From positions 3,974,501 to 4,038,500 of the forward strand of contig NZ_JAUFPZ010000002.1 of the NCBI RefSeq assembly GCF_030409505.1: DNA of 64,000 bases, in the 5' to 3' direction. Origin of the DNA: Zunongwangia endophytica. Lineage in GTDB: Bacteria > Bacteroidota > Bacteroidia > Flavobacteriales > Flavobacteriaceae. Each line of letters begins with the position of its first letter. The first letter of the stretch is position 1. Below the pieces are notes generated by a model. That model saw only the letters and a list, made by a program, of their open reading frames with translations. It did no database searches and was not told the DNA's origin. This document shows, piece by piece, positions 16,137 to 25,200 of this stretch. The translations under genes and the position numbers were made by a program.

Positions 16137-16219
16137 AATTCATTTATAAAATTGGCAATATTGATTCTTAAATTGAGAGTCGAGAGCCACTGGTATGTCC
16201 AAATTTTAATAAACAATCG

Positions 16220-16246
16220 CTGCTATACCTATAAAATCGATAGCAG
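16220..16246 (+). promoter_or_regulatory. Inverted repeat upstream of the first MbnP-like gene
   Basis: CTGCTAT (16220-16226) and ATAGCAG (16240-16246) flank a 13-base spacer, 15 bases before the ATG at 16262. It could be an operator dyad for the MbnP/MbnH genes; there is no T run, so a terminator is unlikely. Confidence 0.4.
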
Positions 16247-16261
16247 TATAAATTGAAAAAA

Positions 16262-17065
16262 ATGAATTTTAATTATATAAAAATAAGTCTTCTTTTTTTA
16301 GTTGTTTCTCTTGCTGCATGCTCATCAGACGATGATGCTGTGGATACCGCAACGGGTGAAAATGAAGTTAGAATCGGGTTTGATAATGGCGTTAATGGAG
16401 ATGATCTTTTATTAGGTGCGTCTACTTACATAAACTCTAATGATGAAGTTTTAACTATAAATCGTTTTAATTACATCGTAAGTAATTTTGTTTTAATCGA
16501 TGCTGAAGGAAATGAATATACTTATCCTAAAGATGAAAGTTATTTTGTGGTAAGCGAAGAAAATGATCTTACTGAAGTAAGTTTAAAAAACATTCCTGCG
16601 GCAGAATATGTGGCTATTAAATTTGGTGTAGGAGTAGATCAGGCTAAATACCAGCAAGGTGCTGAAGGACAAGGTGATTTTTTAGAGATTGCAGAGAACA
16701 ACGAGATGATGTGGTCGTGGCAAGCGGGTTATAAATTTTTAAATTTTGAAGGAACCTTTACCTCAGAAACTGTTGCTGAAGCTACAAACTTTAAAATCCA
16801 TATGGGAAGCCACGGTAGTAGTTTAGATAACTATCGTGAAGTAACTTTAGATTTACCATCGAGAGCCTTGGTTAGCGATAAGTTGAGTCCGGTGATTCAC
16901 ATGGCTGTAGATGCGAATAGAATTTTAGACGGTCAAAACAAGATTAAACTTTCAGAGAAAGCGGTAGTGATGATCGATGAAGTTAAAAGTCCGCAAATTT
17001 CAGAAAATGCAACTGGGATGTTTCGGGTAGATCATGTTCATAATGGTGAAAATGTTCAACATTAA
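16262..17065 (+). CDS. MbnP-like copper-binding lipoprotein, copy 1
   Basis: A 267-residue lipoprotein: signal ending LAAC (Cys20) followed by SSDDD, a surface-lipoprotein export signal of Bacteroidota. The body matches the MbnP family: an immunoglobulin-like beta fold beginning VRIGFDNGVNG, the FNYIVSNFVLID segment, FGVGVDQAKYQ and MMWSWQAGYKF (Trp151, Trp153). It also has KIHMGSHG (His180, Met181, His184), which the second copy lacks. In methanotroph MbnP a Trp is oxidised by the partner MbnH to kynurenine to help make a copper site; one of these Trp residues is the natural candidate here (inference). A TTG at 16253 would add three residues and cannot be excluded. Confidence 0.85.
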   Translation: MNFNYIKISLLFLVVSLAACSSDDDAVDTATGENEVRIGFDNGVNGDDLLLGASTYINSNDEVLTINRFNYIVSNFVLIDAEGNEYTYPKDESYFVVSEENDLTEVSLKNIPAAEYVAIKFGVGVDQAKYQQGAEGQGDFLEIAENNEMMWSWQAGYKFLNFEGTFTSETVAEATNFKIHMGSHGSSLDNYREVTLDLPSRALVSDKLSPVIHMAVDANRILDGQNKIKLSEKAVVMIDEVKSPQISENATGMFRVDHVHNGENVQH

Positions 17066-17091
17066 TTACAGGTATTTCGCTTGTTAATTAC

Positions 17092-17166
17092 ATGAGGAGA
17101 TTGAATTCATTCAACAAAATCATATCGGTTTTTCAGAATGGCTTAAACTCCTTTAAGAATATATAG
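17092..17166 (+). CDS. Possible 24-residue small ORF before the first MbnH-like gene
   Basis: ATG at 17092 to TAG at 17164-17166 encodes a basic amphipathic peptide (MRRLNSFNKIISVF...). It ends 2 bases before the MbnH ATG at 17169, so translation could be coupled. Coding status is uncertain. Confidence 0.25.
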   Translation: MRRLNSFNKIISVFQNGLNSFKNI

Positions 17167-17168
17167 CT

Positions 17169-18224
17169 ATGATCAAAAATCTAAAAATACTAGTACTTTT
17201 TTTATTTCTTTTAGGGAATTGCTCGTGTAGTAGTGACGATAGCGAAGATTACATTGCGATCAACAAGTCGTTGGAGGTAAATATACCTTCAAATTTTCCT
17301 GAAATTCAATATGATCTAAGTGCTAACCCACCAACAGAGAAAGGTTTCGAATTGGGTAAAAAGTTGTTTTATGATGGGAAACTGTCCACAAATGGGTTTA
17401 TTTCTTGTGGTTTTTGCCACGAACAGCGATTTGCTTTTACGCACCACGGCCATCAATTTAGCCACGGTATTGATGATCTGGAGGGAACAAGAAATGCTCC
17501 TGCAGTTCAGAATATGGCATTTCAGAAAGAATTTGCCTGGGACGGGGCAACGTCACATTTAGATTTATTTCCCATCATACCGATTACTAACGAGGTAGAA
17601 ATGGGAGAAACAGTCTCTAATGTGATCGCTAAACTAAAGTCTGATGGCGAATATCCTCGATTATTTGCTGAGGCTTTTGAAGACGGCGAGGTAAATAACG
17701 AATATTTCTTTAAAGCCTTATCACAATTTATGGTGATGATGATCTCTTCGAACTCTAAATATGATAAATATGTTAGAGAAGAAGAAGGAGGTACATTTTC
17801 TGAAACCGAGAAATTAGGTCTTGATATTTTTACACAGAAATGTGCCACCTGTCACAAGACCGATCTTTTTACTGATGATGCTTTTAGAAACAATGGATTA
17901 CCACCATATCCTGGAATCAATGATATTGGAAGAGCTGAAGTTACCGGAAGTGCTGCCGATAATTATAAATTTAAAGTACCTAGCTTACGGAATGTAGCGA
18001 TTACCGAGCCATATATGCATGACGGCAGGTTTGGGAGTCTGGAATCTGTACTTAATTTTTACGATCACGGTGTGCAGGATTCGGAAACTTTAGATCCTAT
18101 TTTAAAACAAAACAGTCGATTAGGAATCGATTTGAATAGTGAGGAAAAGGCAGCATTAATTGCTTTTCTAAACACACTAACCGACGACGAATATTTAAAT
18201 GATAAACGATTTGCAGAATATTAA
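17169..18224 (+). CDS. MbnH-like di-heme peroxidase (MauG/CCP superfamily), copy 1
   Basis: A 351-residue di-heme protein. Two c-type heme motifs are seen: CGFCH (80-84) and CATCH (225-229), with the conserved VPSLRNVAITEPYMHDGRF segment of bacterial cytochrome c peroxidase/MauG enzymes near residues 270-287 and the early ELGKKLFYDGKLS..G..SC run. MbnH, a member of this superfamily, oxidises a Trp of its partner MbnP. The N-terminus is hydrophobic and reaches CSCSSDDSED, an acidic lipoprotein-like stretch, although the lipobox is not ideal. It starts 103 bases after MbnP copy 1 and is followed by MbnP copy 2 after 32 bases. Confidence 0.9.
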   Translation: MIKNLKILVLFLFLLGNCSCSSDDSEDYIAINKSLEVNIPSNFPEIQYDLSANPPTEKGFELGKKLFYDGKLSTNGFISCGFCHEQRFAFTHHGHQFSHGIDDLEGTRNAPAVQNMAFQKEFAWDGATSHLDLFPIIPITNEVEMGETVSNVIAKLKSDGEYPRLFAEAFEDGEVNNEYFFKALSQFMVMMISSNSKYDKYVREEEGGTFSETEKLGLDIFTQKCATCHKTDLFTDDAFRNNGLPPYPGINDIGRAEVTGSAADNYKFKVPSLRNVAITEPYMHDGRFGSLESVLNFYDHGVQDSETLDPILKQNSRLGIDLNSEEKAALIAFLNTLTDDEYLNDKRFAEY

Positions 18225-18256
18225 GGCAAATTATAAAAACACAAAAACACAAAAAC

Positions 18257-19054
18257 ATGAAATCAATTATAAAATCAGCAATCTTATTTTCATTATTAAT
18301 AGCATTCACGGCATGCAGCAGTGATGATGATGTTAATAATTTAGACGCTTCCGTAAGTGCTGGGAGTTTGGATATTACTTTTAATAATATGGTTGGAGAT
18401 GAAGATTTTCAGCTTGATAAAGAATATTCAGTAAACGGAGAAGATGTAAGTTTATCTCAGGTTCGTTACTGGATAAGTAATATTAAATTAATTAATGACG
18501 ATGGTGAAAGTATAGAAATTCCAGAGTCCTACTTTCTAATCGAGGAAACGGGTGCAATTAGCATTCAGGATGGGGCGTACGAGTATCCAGCTAAAAATAG
18601 AGATGTAATCAATATTGCAAGTGTACCTGGTGGTACTTATACCGATATAGAATTTTCTGTTGGTGTAGATCAGGTGTATAATGATAACTTAAGTTTACAA
18701 GCAGGAGAACTATCTCAATTAAATGGAATGACTAATATTTCTTGGATGTGGCATACTAGTTACATTTTCGCTTCAATTAAAGGGAATAAAGCGGGTAATG
18801 ACAATAATCTAGTTTTTGAAACAGGATTAAACGATAACTATAAAACAGTTACAATAGATTTAGAAGATGCGCTTCAAATCGATGGAACTAGCACAGGTAA
18901 GATCCAGTTAAAAGCAGATATAGCTGCTATTTTAGATGGAATTGATATAGAGGAAACACCAGTAATTGGTGCTGCTACTCCAGAAGCTATGGAATTGATG
19001 GCAACAAATTTCGAGACTAAAGTTTTTACCTGGATGTCATTAAGTAATGAGTAG
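18257..19054 (+). CDS. MbnP-like copper-binding lipoprotein, copy 2
   Basis: A 265-residue lipoprotein with signal FTAC (Cys20) followed by SSDDD, then the MbnP pattern: LDITFNNMVGDEDFQLDKEY, VRYWISNIKLI, FSVGVDQVYNDN and ISWMWHTSYIF (Trp163, Trp165, His166). The His/Met stretch KIHMGSHG of copy 1 is replaced by VFETGLNDNY, so the two copies may differ in metal site or cargo. Its last 8 bases overlap the start of MbnH copy 2, giving a translationally coupled pair. The binding and kynurenine chemistry are inferred from the family, not shown by the sequence. Confidence 0.85.
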   Translation: MKSIIKSAILFSLLIAFTACSSDDDVNNLDASVSAGSLDITFNNMVGDEDFQLDKEYSVNGEDVSLSQVRYWISNIKLINDDGESIEIPESYFLIEETGAISIQDGAYEYPAKNRDVINIASVPGGTYTDIEFSVGVDQVYNDNLSLQAGELSQLNGMTNISWMWHTSYIFASIKGNKAGNDNNLVFETGLNDNYKTVTIDLEDALQIDGTSTGKIQLKADIAAILDGIDIEETPVIGAATPEAMELMATNFETKVFTWMSLSNE

Positions 19055-20105
19055 AAAATCTCTATTTATTATAGTATTAAGTGGTTGTATCCTTTTTAGC
19101 TGTAATAAAGATGAAATTTATATACCGCAGGAACCTGATGATGTACTTCAGGTTCCTGCTAATTTTCCTCCTTTACCACAACAACCGGATTATCCAATTA
19201 CTGAAGCTGGAGTAGCTCTTGGTAGAAAACTATTTTTTGATACTCGACTCTCTGGTAATAATCAGGTTTCTTGTGCAAGTTGCCACGTTCCATCTTTAGC
19301 TTTTACAGAAGGGAGCACGCTTAGTACTAAAGGAATCTCTGGAAATCCATTGCTGCGGCACGTACCAGCATTAATAAATCTTGCATGGGCCGACAATGGT
19401 TTATTCTGGGATGGAGGTTCGGCAAATTTGGAATCTCAGGCATTTGCTCCATTAGGACATAAAGACGAAATGTTTCAGAATTTGGATGAATTGGAAAAGG
19501 ATTTGAAAAATGATCAATATTATCCTTTATTTTTTCAAGATGCATTCGATAGTCAGATTCGAATTAATTTGGTGATGAAAGCATTGGCGCAATATCAACG
19601 CACACTTGTTTCAGCAAATAGTAAATATGATTATGTGGTACGGGGAGAAAAGGATGCGGTTTTTAATGAAGTAGAAGAAAGAGGATTTCAACTTTTCAAT
19701 CAAAAATGTGCAGCGTGCCACAAACCCGAACTCTTTACTGATAATGACTATCATAATAATGGTTTGGATGAAGATTTTACCGATGTTGGCGAGGATGAAA
19801 TTTATTTAGGGAGATTTCGTGTTACGCGTAATCCCGATGATATTGGAAAATATAAAACTCCAACACTAAGAAATATTGCGGTCACAGGACCTTACATGCA
19901 TGATGGCCGTTTAGATAACTTAAAAGCAGTTCTAGACTTTTATGCTACTGAAATAAAAGATTCTAAAACTTTAGATCCAATTTTGAAAGAAAATGGACGA
20001 TTGGGAGTCGATTTAAATGAAGAAGATAAAAAAGCATTGATCGCATTCTTAAATACCCTAACAGATGAAACTTTTTTGAATAATGAAGAATTTACAGAGT
20101 ACTAA
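19047..20105 (+). CDS. MbnH-like di-heme peroxidase, copy 2
   Basis: A 352-residue lipoprotein: signal ending LFSC (Cys19), then NKDEIY, again an acidic stretch after the Cys. Heme motifs CASCH and CAACH are present, with ALGRKLFFDTRLSGNNQVSCASCH before the first and YKTPTLRNIAVTGPYMHDGRL after the second, as in MauG/bacterial CCP enzymes. It is similar throughout to copy 1, including the shared ending AFLNTLTD. Overlaps MbnP copy 2 at its start (8 bases) and the outer-membrane protein gene at its end (23 bases), so the last three genes form one tightly coupled unit. Confidence 0.9.
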   Translation: MSRKSLFIIVLSGCILFSCNKDEIYIPQEPDDVLQVPANFPPLPQQPDYPITEAGVALGRKLFFDTRLSGNNQVSCASCHVPSLAFTEGSTLSTKGISGNPLLRHVPALINLAWADNGLFWDGGSANLESQAFAPLGHKDEMFQNLDELEKDLKNDQYYPLFFQDAFDSQIRINLVMKALAQYQRTLVSANSKYDYVVRGEKDAVFNEVEERGFQLFNQKCAACHKPELFTDNDYHNNGLDEDFTDVGEDEIYLGRFRVTRNPDDIGKYKTPTLRNIAVTGPYMHDGRLDNLKAVLDFYATEIKDSKTLDPILKENGRLGVDLNEEDKKALIAFLNTLTDETFLNNEEFTEY

Positions 20106-21090
20106 ATATACACTATCGATAATAATAATGTTTTGCTTCTCTTTAGTGAAAGCAGAAACATCAAAAGATTCTACTGCCGTATTCTCGAATTTCAATTTTG
20201 AATACGATGATTGTGATGTATGCGGCTGCGGTAGTAGTGGCGGTAGTATGGGTTACGGTACTATCGGAAATGGTGATTTTGCAGGCCTACGTTATATCCA
20301 TCAACAATATAAATCTAAAGATGGAATTTATAATAATTCCCCATGGATCGATGAAAATTTTAATACGCTGCAAGCCTGGACACGAATTCCGGTAACTACA
20401 AAAATTAAAGTCAATGTAATTGTGCCTTACCATTTTCACAATCGTGAATTTGACGACGGAAGCACTCAGGATATTAATGGCTTGGGAGATATTAGTATTC
20501 TTGGTTTTTATAAGCTGATCTCACCAAAATTAGATGGATTTTTACCTGAACAACAAACAAAATTTAAACATAACCTTGAAGTTGGAGCAGGAGTGAAGTT
20601 ACCTACAGGAGAATACAAAAGATCCAATAATGAGGGAAGTGTAAATCCAAGTTTTCAGGTAGGAACAGGAAGCTGGGATATTCTTTTGGCAAGTAACTAT
20701 TCTATATCCTATAATAATTGGGGATTGGGAGCACTTGCGAATTATACTATTAAGACTGAAAACGAACAAAATTACCATTTTGGAGATCAGTTTACTTATG
20801 GCTTAAATCTTTACCGTAGCTTCATGACCATGAATGCAAAAACGTTTACGCCAATATCTATAACACCGATTTTGGGTCTTTCAGGAGAAGTTTTTGGGGA
20901 AAATGAAAGTTATGGTATGCCTGTTAAAGATACCAAAGGCGATATTTTATTTAGCCGAATAGGAGTCGAATCGAATTATGGTAAAATTTCAGGAGGAGTA
21001 AATCTTATGCTTCCTGTGAGTCAAAACTTAAATGCAGGAAATGTTGAAGCTAAAATGCGATTAGGAATCCATCTTAATTACGTATTGTAA
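20083..21090 (+). CDS. Outer-membrane beta-barrel protein with N-terminal CxxCxC cluster
   Basis: A 335-residue secreted protein: signal peptide ending VKA (about residue 24), then a short mature N-terminus with YDDCDVCGCGSSGGSMGYG (Cys44, Cys47, Cys49) and after it a beta-barrel-like body (WTRIPVTTKIKVNVIVPYHF, LEVGAGVKLPTGEY, GTGSWDILLASNYSISYNNWGLGALANY). Such bodies are seen in 'transporter' barrels placed beside MbnP/MbnH-type genes. The Cys cluster is a plausible periplasmic or surface metal site (inference). Last gene of the cluster; a perfect hairpin terminator follows at 21113. Confidence 0.8.
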   Translation: MKNLQSTKYTLSIIIMFCFSLVKAETSKDSTAVFSNFNFEYDDCDVCGCGSSGGSMGYGTIGNGDFAGLRYIHQQYKSKDGIYNNSPWIDENFNTLQAWTRIPVTTKIKVNVIVPYHFHNREFDDGSTQDINGLGDISILGFYKLISPKLDGFLPEQQTKFKHNLEVGAGVKLPTGEYKRSNNEGSVNPSFQVGTGSWDILLASNYSISYNNWGLGALANYTIKTENEQNYHFGDQFTYGLNLYRSFMTMNAKTFTPISITPILGLSGEVFGENESYGMPVKDTKGDILFSRIGVESNYGKISGGVNLMLPVSQNLNAGNVEAKMRLGIHLNYVL

Positions 21091-21112
21091 TTTCATAATA
21101 TTGAATAAAAAT

Positions 21113-21142
21113 AGCTGCTAATATTAATATTAGCAGCTTTTT
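21113..21142. terminator. Perfect-palindrome terminator closing the MbnP/MbnH locus
   Basis: AGCTGCTAATATTAATATTA plus GCAGCT is a 26-base perfect palindrome followed by a T run; on the other strand a T5 stretch also follows, so it may serve the convergent ftsE gene too. Confidence 0.85.
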
Positions 21143-21240
21143 CTATATAAAATCGTCTCCCAAATTTAGAAGGTTAGAATAAAAAGTTTTCTAACTTCTC
21201 TCTATTCTATTTTCTCCGTTCTAACCGCAAACTAAAAAAA

Positions 21241-21274
21241 GATCTCTCCACTGCGGTCGAGATGACACCGAAAT
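21241..21274. repeat. REP-like intergenic element
   Basis: GATCTCTCCACTGCGGTCGA, continuing GATGACACCGAAAT, contains paired ATCTC (21242-21246) and GAGAT (21259-21263). It is flanked by pyrimidine-rich 'TTCTAACTTCTC' and 'TCTAATTTCTAAC' runs (21188-21225 and 21300-21345). This 'TCTCCACTGCGGTCGA-ATGACA' form is a frequent intergenic element in flavobacterial genomes (from memory). Confidence 0.5.
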
Positions 21275-21343
21275 TAATTTTTTAAAATAATAGTCTATCC
21301 TCTAAATTCTAACAGCGAAGCGATCTAACATCTAATTTCTAAC

Positions 21344-22027
21344 TTACACTGTTTTCTGTACCACTTCAAAGACGCGTTGCCCATCACATTTAAGTGTTTT
21401 TGAAGGATATTTTAATAACAACGCATAATCATGAGTTGCCATTAAAATGGTGTTTCCGTTTCGGCTAATTTCTTGTAAAACCTGCATCACTTCAACAGAG
21501 GTTTGTGGGTCTAGATTTCCGGTAGGCTCATCGGCCAGGATTAATTCAGGGTCATTTAAAAGGGCACGAGCAATGGCAACACGTTGTTGTTCTCCACCAG
21601 ATAATTGATAAGGGTATTTAAATCCTTTGGTTTTCATGCCTACTTTCTCTAAAACAAAATCAATTTTTTGATCCATATTGGCTTTGTCTTTCCAACCGGT
21701 AGCTTTCAGTACAAACAATAGGTTGTCTTTAATATTACGATCGGTAAGCAATTTAAAATCCTGAAAAACGATTCCTAATTTTCGTCTCAAATAAGGAATG
21801 TCTTTTTCTTTAAGTTTTCTAAGATTAAAGTCTACGATGCTCCCTTCACCTTCAGTTAGCGGCAAATCTCCGTAAAGCGTTTTCATAAAACTACTTTTAC
21901 CGGTACCGGTTTTCCCAATAAGATATACAAATTCTCCTTTATTTACAGTCACATCAACTTCAGAAAGAATAAGATTCTCTCTTTGGTAGATAGCGGCATT
22001 TTTCAATTCAAGAACAACATTAGACAT
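21344..22027 (-). CDS. ftsE: Cell-division ABC ATPase FtsE
   Basis: A 227-residue ABC ATP-binding subunit. Walker [10 protein letters not shown] (about 38-46), Q-loop FQDFKLL, signature LSGGEQQR, Walker [14 protein letters not shown] and switch THDYALL are all present. The FQDFKLL segment and the short length are typical of FtsE, which with the membrane protein FtsX activates septal peptidoglycan hydrolases. FtsX is not next to it here, which is usual in Bacteroidota where the pair is often split. The assignment versus other small LolD-like ATPases rests on these segment similarities. Confidence 0.85.
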   Translation of the reverse strand: MSNVVLELKNAAIYQRENLILSEVDVTVNKGEFVYLIGKTGTGKSSFMKTLYGDLPLTEGEGSIVDFNLRKLKEKDIPYLRRKLGIVFQDFKLLTDRNIKDNLLFVLKATGWKDKANMDQKIDFVLEKVGMKTKGFKYPYQLSGGEQQRVAIARALLNDPELILADEPTGNLDPQTSVEVMQVLQEISRNGNTILMATHDYALLLKYPSKTLKCDGQRVFEVVQKTV

Positions 22028-22248
22028 AGATCAAAAACTTTTCAGTATAAATAATTCAGGCTAAAAAAAACATTGCTAATTTTTCTAATCTTAATGATGT
22101 TTCAGCCTTAAATATTTGAAGTCGAAAAAGTGACTTCAGAATATAAAATTACGGGTAAATATACAGTTTTAGTGCACTGCGCAATTACTTTTTTTATCAT
22201 TAACATAATTATAGTGTTTAAATCGCGTTTAGAAATAAAGCATTAAAT

Positions 22249-22256
22249 TATCTTTG
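22249..22256 (+). promoter_or_regulatory. -7 promoter box (TATCTTTG) for the TPR gene
   Basis: TATCTTTG ends 24 bases before the ATG at 22281 and matches TAnnTTTG. Confidence 0.65.
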
Positions 22257-22280
22257 ATCATCAAACTTAAAAAACTATAA

Positions 22281-25200
22281 ATGACAACTGGCAAATCTTA
22301 CCTATTTGTTGTTTTCTTATTCGTGGCCAGCCTTGGTTTTTCCCAGCAATCGGCCATTTACACCAATGATCTTGTAAAATTTAATAAGGCGTTAGAACTG
22401 TACAATAATGAGCAGTATCTGGCAGCCCAAAAGATTTTTGCAGATGTGAAAGAAGAAGCAACTGACGAGAAAATTCAAGGCGACTGTGCATACTATGTGG
22501 CTAATGCTGCTGTAAGGCTTAACCAGCCCGGAGCAGATGAACTTATGCAGCGCTTTGTTTCCCGATACCCTACCAGTACAAAAACAAATTCTGCTTATCA
22601 GGATGTAGCCACGTATTATTTTAATACCGGTAAATATCCACAAGCACGCAAGTGGTACGATATGGTAGACGAAAAGAGTATTAGCCGTGGCGACATGGAT
22701 AAATATTATTTTAATAAAGGATATGTTTATTTTCAAACCGATGATCTAGATCAGGCTAAAAATTACTTTAACCGTGTTATCGATTCTAAAGAATATGGCG
22801 CGCAGGCAAAATATTATATAGGATACATGGCTTATGAGGCTAATGATTATGATCAGGCGAATCAATATTTTGATGAGGTAAAAGGTGATTCCCGTTATGG
22901 TAAAGAACTTTCTTACTACCAGGCCGACATGAATTTTAAGCTAGGGAATTTTGAGAAAGCGATACAGCTTGGTAAAGAGCAGCTTCCAAAATCTAATGTG
23001 ATGGAAAAATCACAGCTTAATAAAATTATTGGGGAAAGCTATTTCAACCTTAAACAATACGATCAGGCAATTCCTTATTTAAAGGAATACGAAGGCGTAA
23101 GAAGAAAATGGAATAATACCGATTATTACCAATTAGGTTACGCGTACTATAAGCAGGGTGATTATGCCAATGCTATTTCAGAATTCAATAAAATTATTGA
23201 CGGGAAAAACGCGATTGCGCAAAACGCATATTATCATTTAGCACAATCTTATTTAGAATCTGGCCAAAAACAGCAAGCTTTAAATGCATTTAAAAATGCC
23301 AGTGAAATGGATTTTGATGCGAAAATTAAAGAAGATGCGATGCTGAATTACGCAAAGCTGGGTTACGAAATAGGGAATAGTTACGAGAGTCCGTCGAAGG
23401 TGCTAATCACTTTCTTAGAAACGTATCCAAATTCGGCAAATAAGGCTGAAGCAGAAGAACTTTTAATTAATTCGTTTATAACCTCCGGGAATTTCGAAGA
23501 AGCGATGCAGCTTTTGGAAAATAACAGAAATTTTGCTGATAAAGTAGCCTATCAGAAAGTTGCTTATTACTACGGAATCCAACTTTACGAAGAAGGTGAT
23601 TATAATGAAGCGATTAAGAACCTAGATAAAGCTTTAAAAGAACCGCGTGACCCAAAAATAACTGCAAAAGCAACTTATTGGAAAGCGGAAAGCGAGTTTA
23701 ATGTGAATAAAATCGATGATGCAATTATCGGATATAAGGAATTTAGCGGAATGAGCGCCGCAGCCGGAACCGAAGAAAAAGCCGATTTAGATTACAATAT
23801 TGGGTACGCGTATTTCAAGAAAAACGAATACGCACGTGCCATCGATTATTTTAAAAAGTATGCTGAAAATAACCAAAATGACATGGTTAAAAGAAATGAC
23901 GCTTACTTAAGATTGGGAGATAGCTATTTTGTGAATAGCCAGTATTGGCCGGCAATGGAGTCGTATAATTCGGCGATCGCAAATGGTGTTAGTAATGCAG
24001 ATTATGCAGCATTTCAAAAAGCAATTAGCTATGGATTTGTAGATCGTAATGAACGTAAAATTGAAGATCTTTCAGGATTTAATAGCAGTTATCCAAGATC
24101 TGCTTTTCGAGACGATGCGTTATACGAATTAGGAAATACCTACGTAGCTACCAATAATACCTCTCAGGCAATTTCAACTTACGATCGTTTGATTAGAGAA
24201 GTGCCGGGAAGCGCTTTGGTACCAAAAGCAATGTTGAGACAGGGATTAATTTATTATAACGGAAATGAAGGCGAAAAAGCCTTAAGCCGATTTAAAAAAG
24301 TAGTAAATGATTATCCAAATACTCCGGAAGCTATGGAAGCAGTTTCTACAGCTAGAAATGTGTATGTAGATTTAGGAAGAACCGACGAGTATGCAAGTTG
24401 GGTAAAGAATATCGACTTTGTTGAAGTAACCGATGCCGATTTGGATAATACTACTTACGAAGCTGCCGAAAATCAATATTTGGCAAATAATACTTCGCAG
24501 GCAAAATCAAATTTTGAAAAGTATTTAAAAAGCTTTCCTAACGGAATCCATGCCATTAACGCTAATTTTTATTTAGCAGAGATTCAGTATCGTGAAGGAG
24601 CAAAAGATGCGTCGGTTTCGCATTTTAAATATGTGATTGATAAACCGAATAATGAATTTACTGAACAATCCTTAGCACGACTTTCTCAAATTTATCTTGA
24701 AAAGTCTAAATATCAGGAAGCAGTACCATTATTGCAGCGTTTAGAAAAAGTAGCAGGGGATACCCAAAATACCATTTATGCACAGTCGAATTTGATGAAA
24801 TCTTATGATGAGATGAATCAGCCTCGCGAGGCTGCAGCTTATGCAGATAAAGTGCTATCGAATACTGAAGCAGATAAACAGGCAAAAACAGATGCACAGC
24901 TAATCGTTGCGAGATCTGCAATTAAATCTGGTAATGAAGCTAAAGCGAAACAAGCCTATGCTGAAGTTCAGAAAACGGCAACGGGAGAATTAGCGGCAGA
25001 GTCTTTATACTATGATGCTTATTTCAAAAATAAAAGCAATAACTACGAAGCTTCAAATGCTGCAGTACAGATATTGGCTAAAGATTTCTCTGGATATAAA
25101 AAATGGGGAGCGAAAGGTTTAGTGCTTATGGCAAAAAACTTTTATGCTCTTGGGGATGCTTATCAGGCAACTTATGTTTTAGATAACGTAGTTAAGAATT

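Noticed and set aside
14875..21090. Methanobactin biosynthesis locus
   Set aside because: MbnP and MbnH are present, but no MbnB, MbnC, precursor peptide or MbnT receptor is seen, so a methanobactin is not supported.
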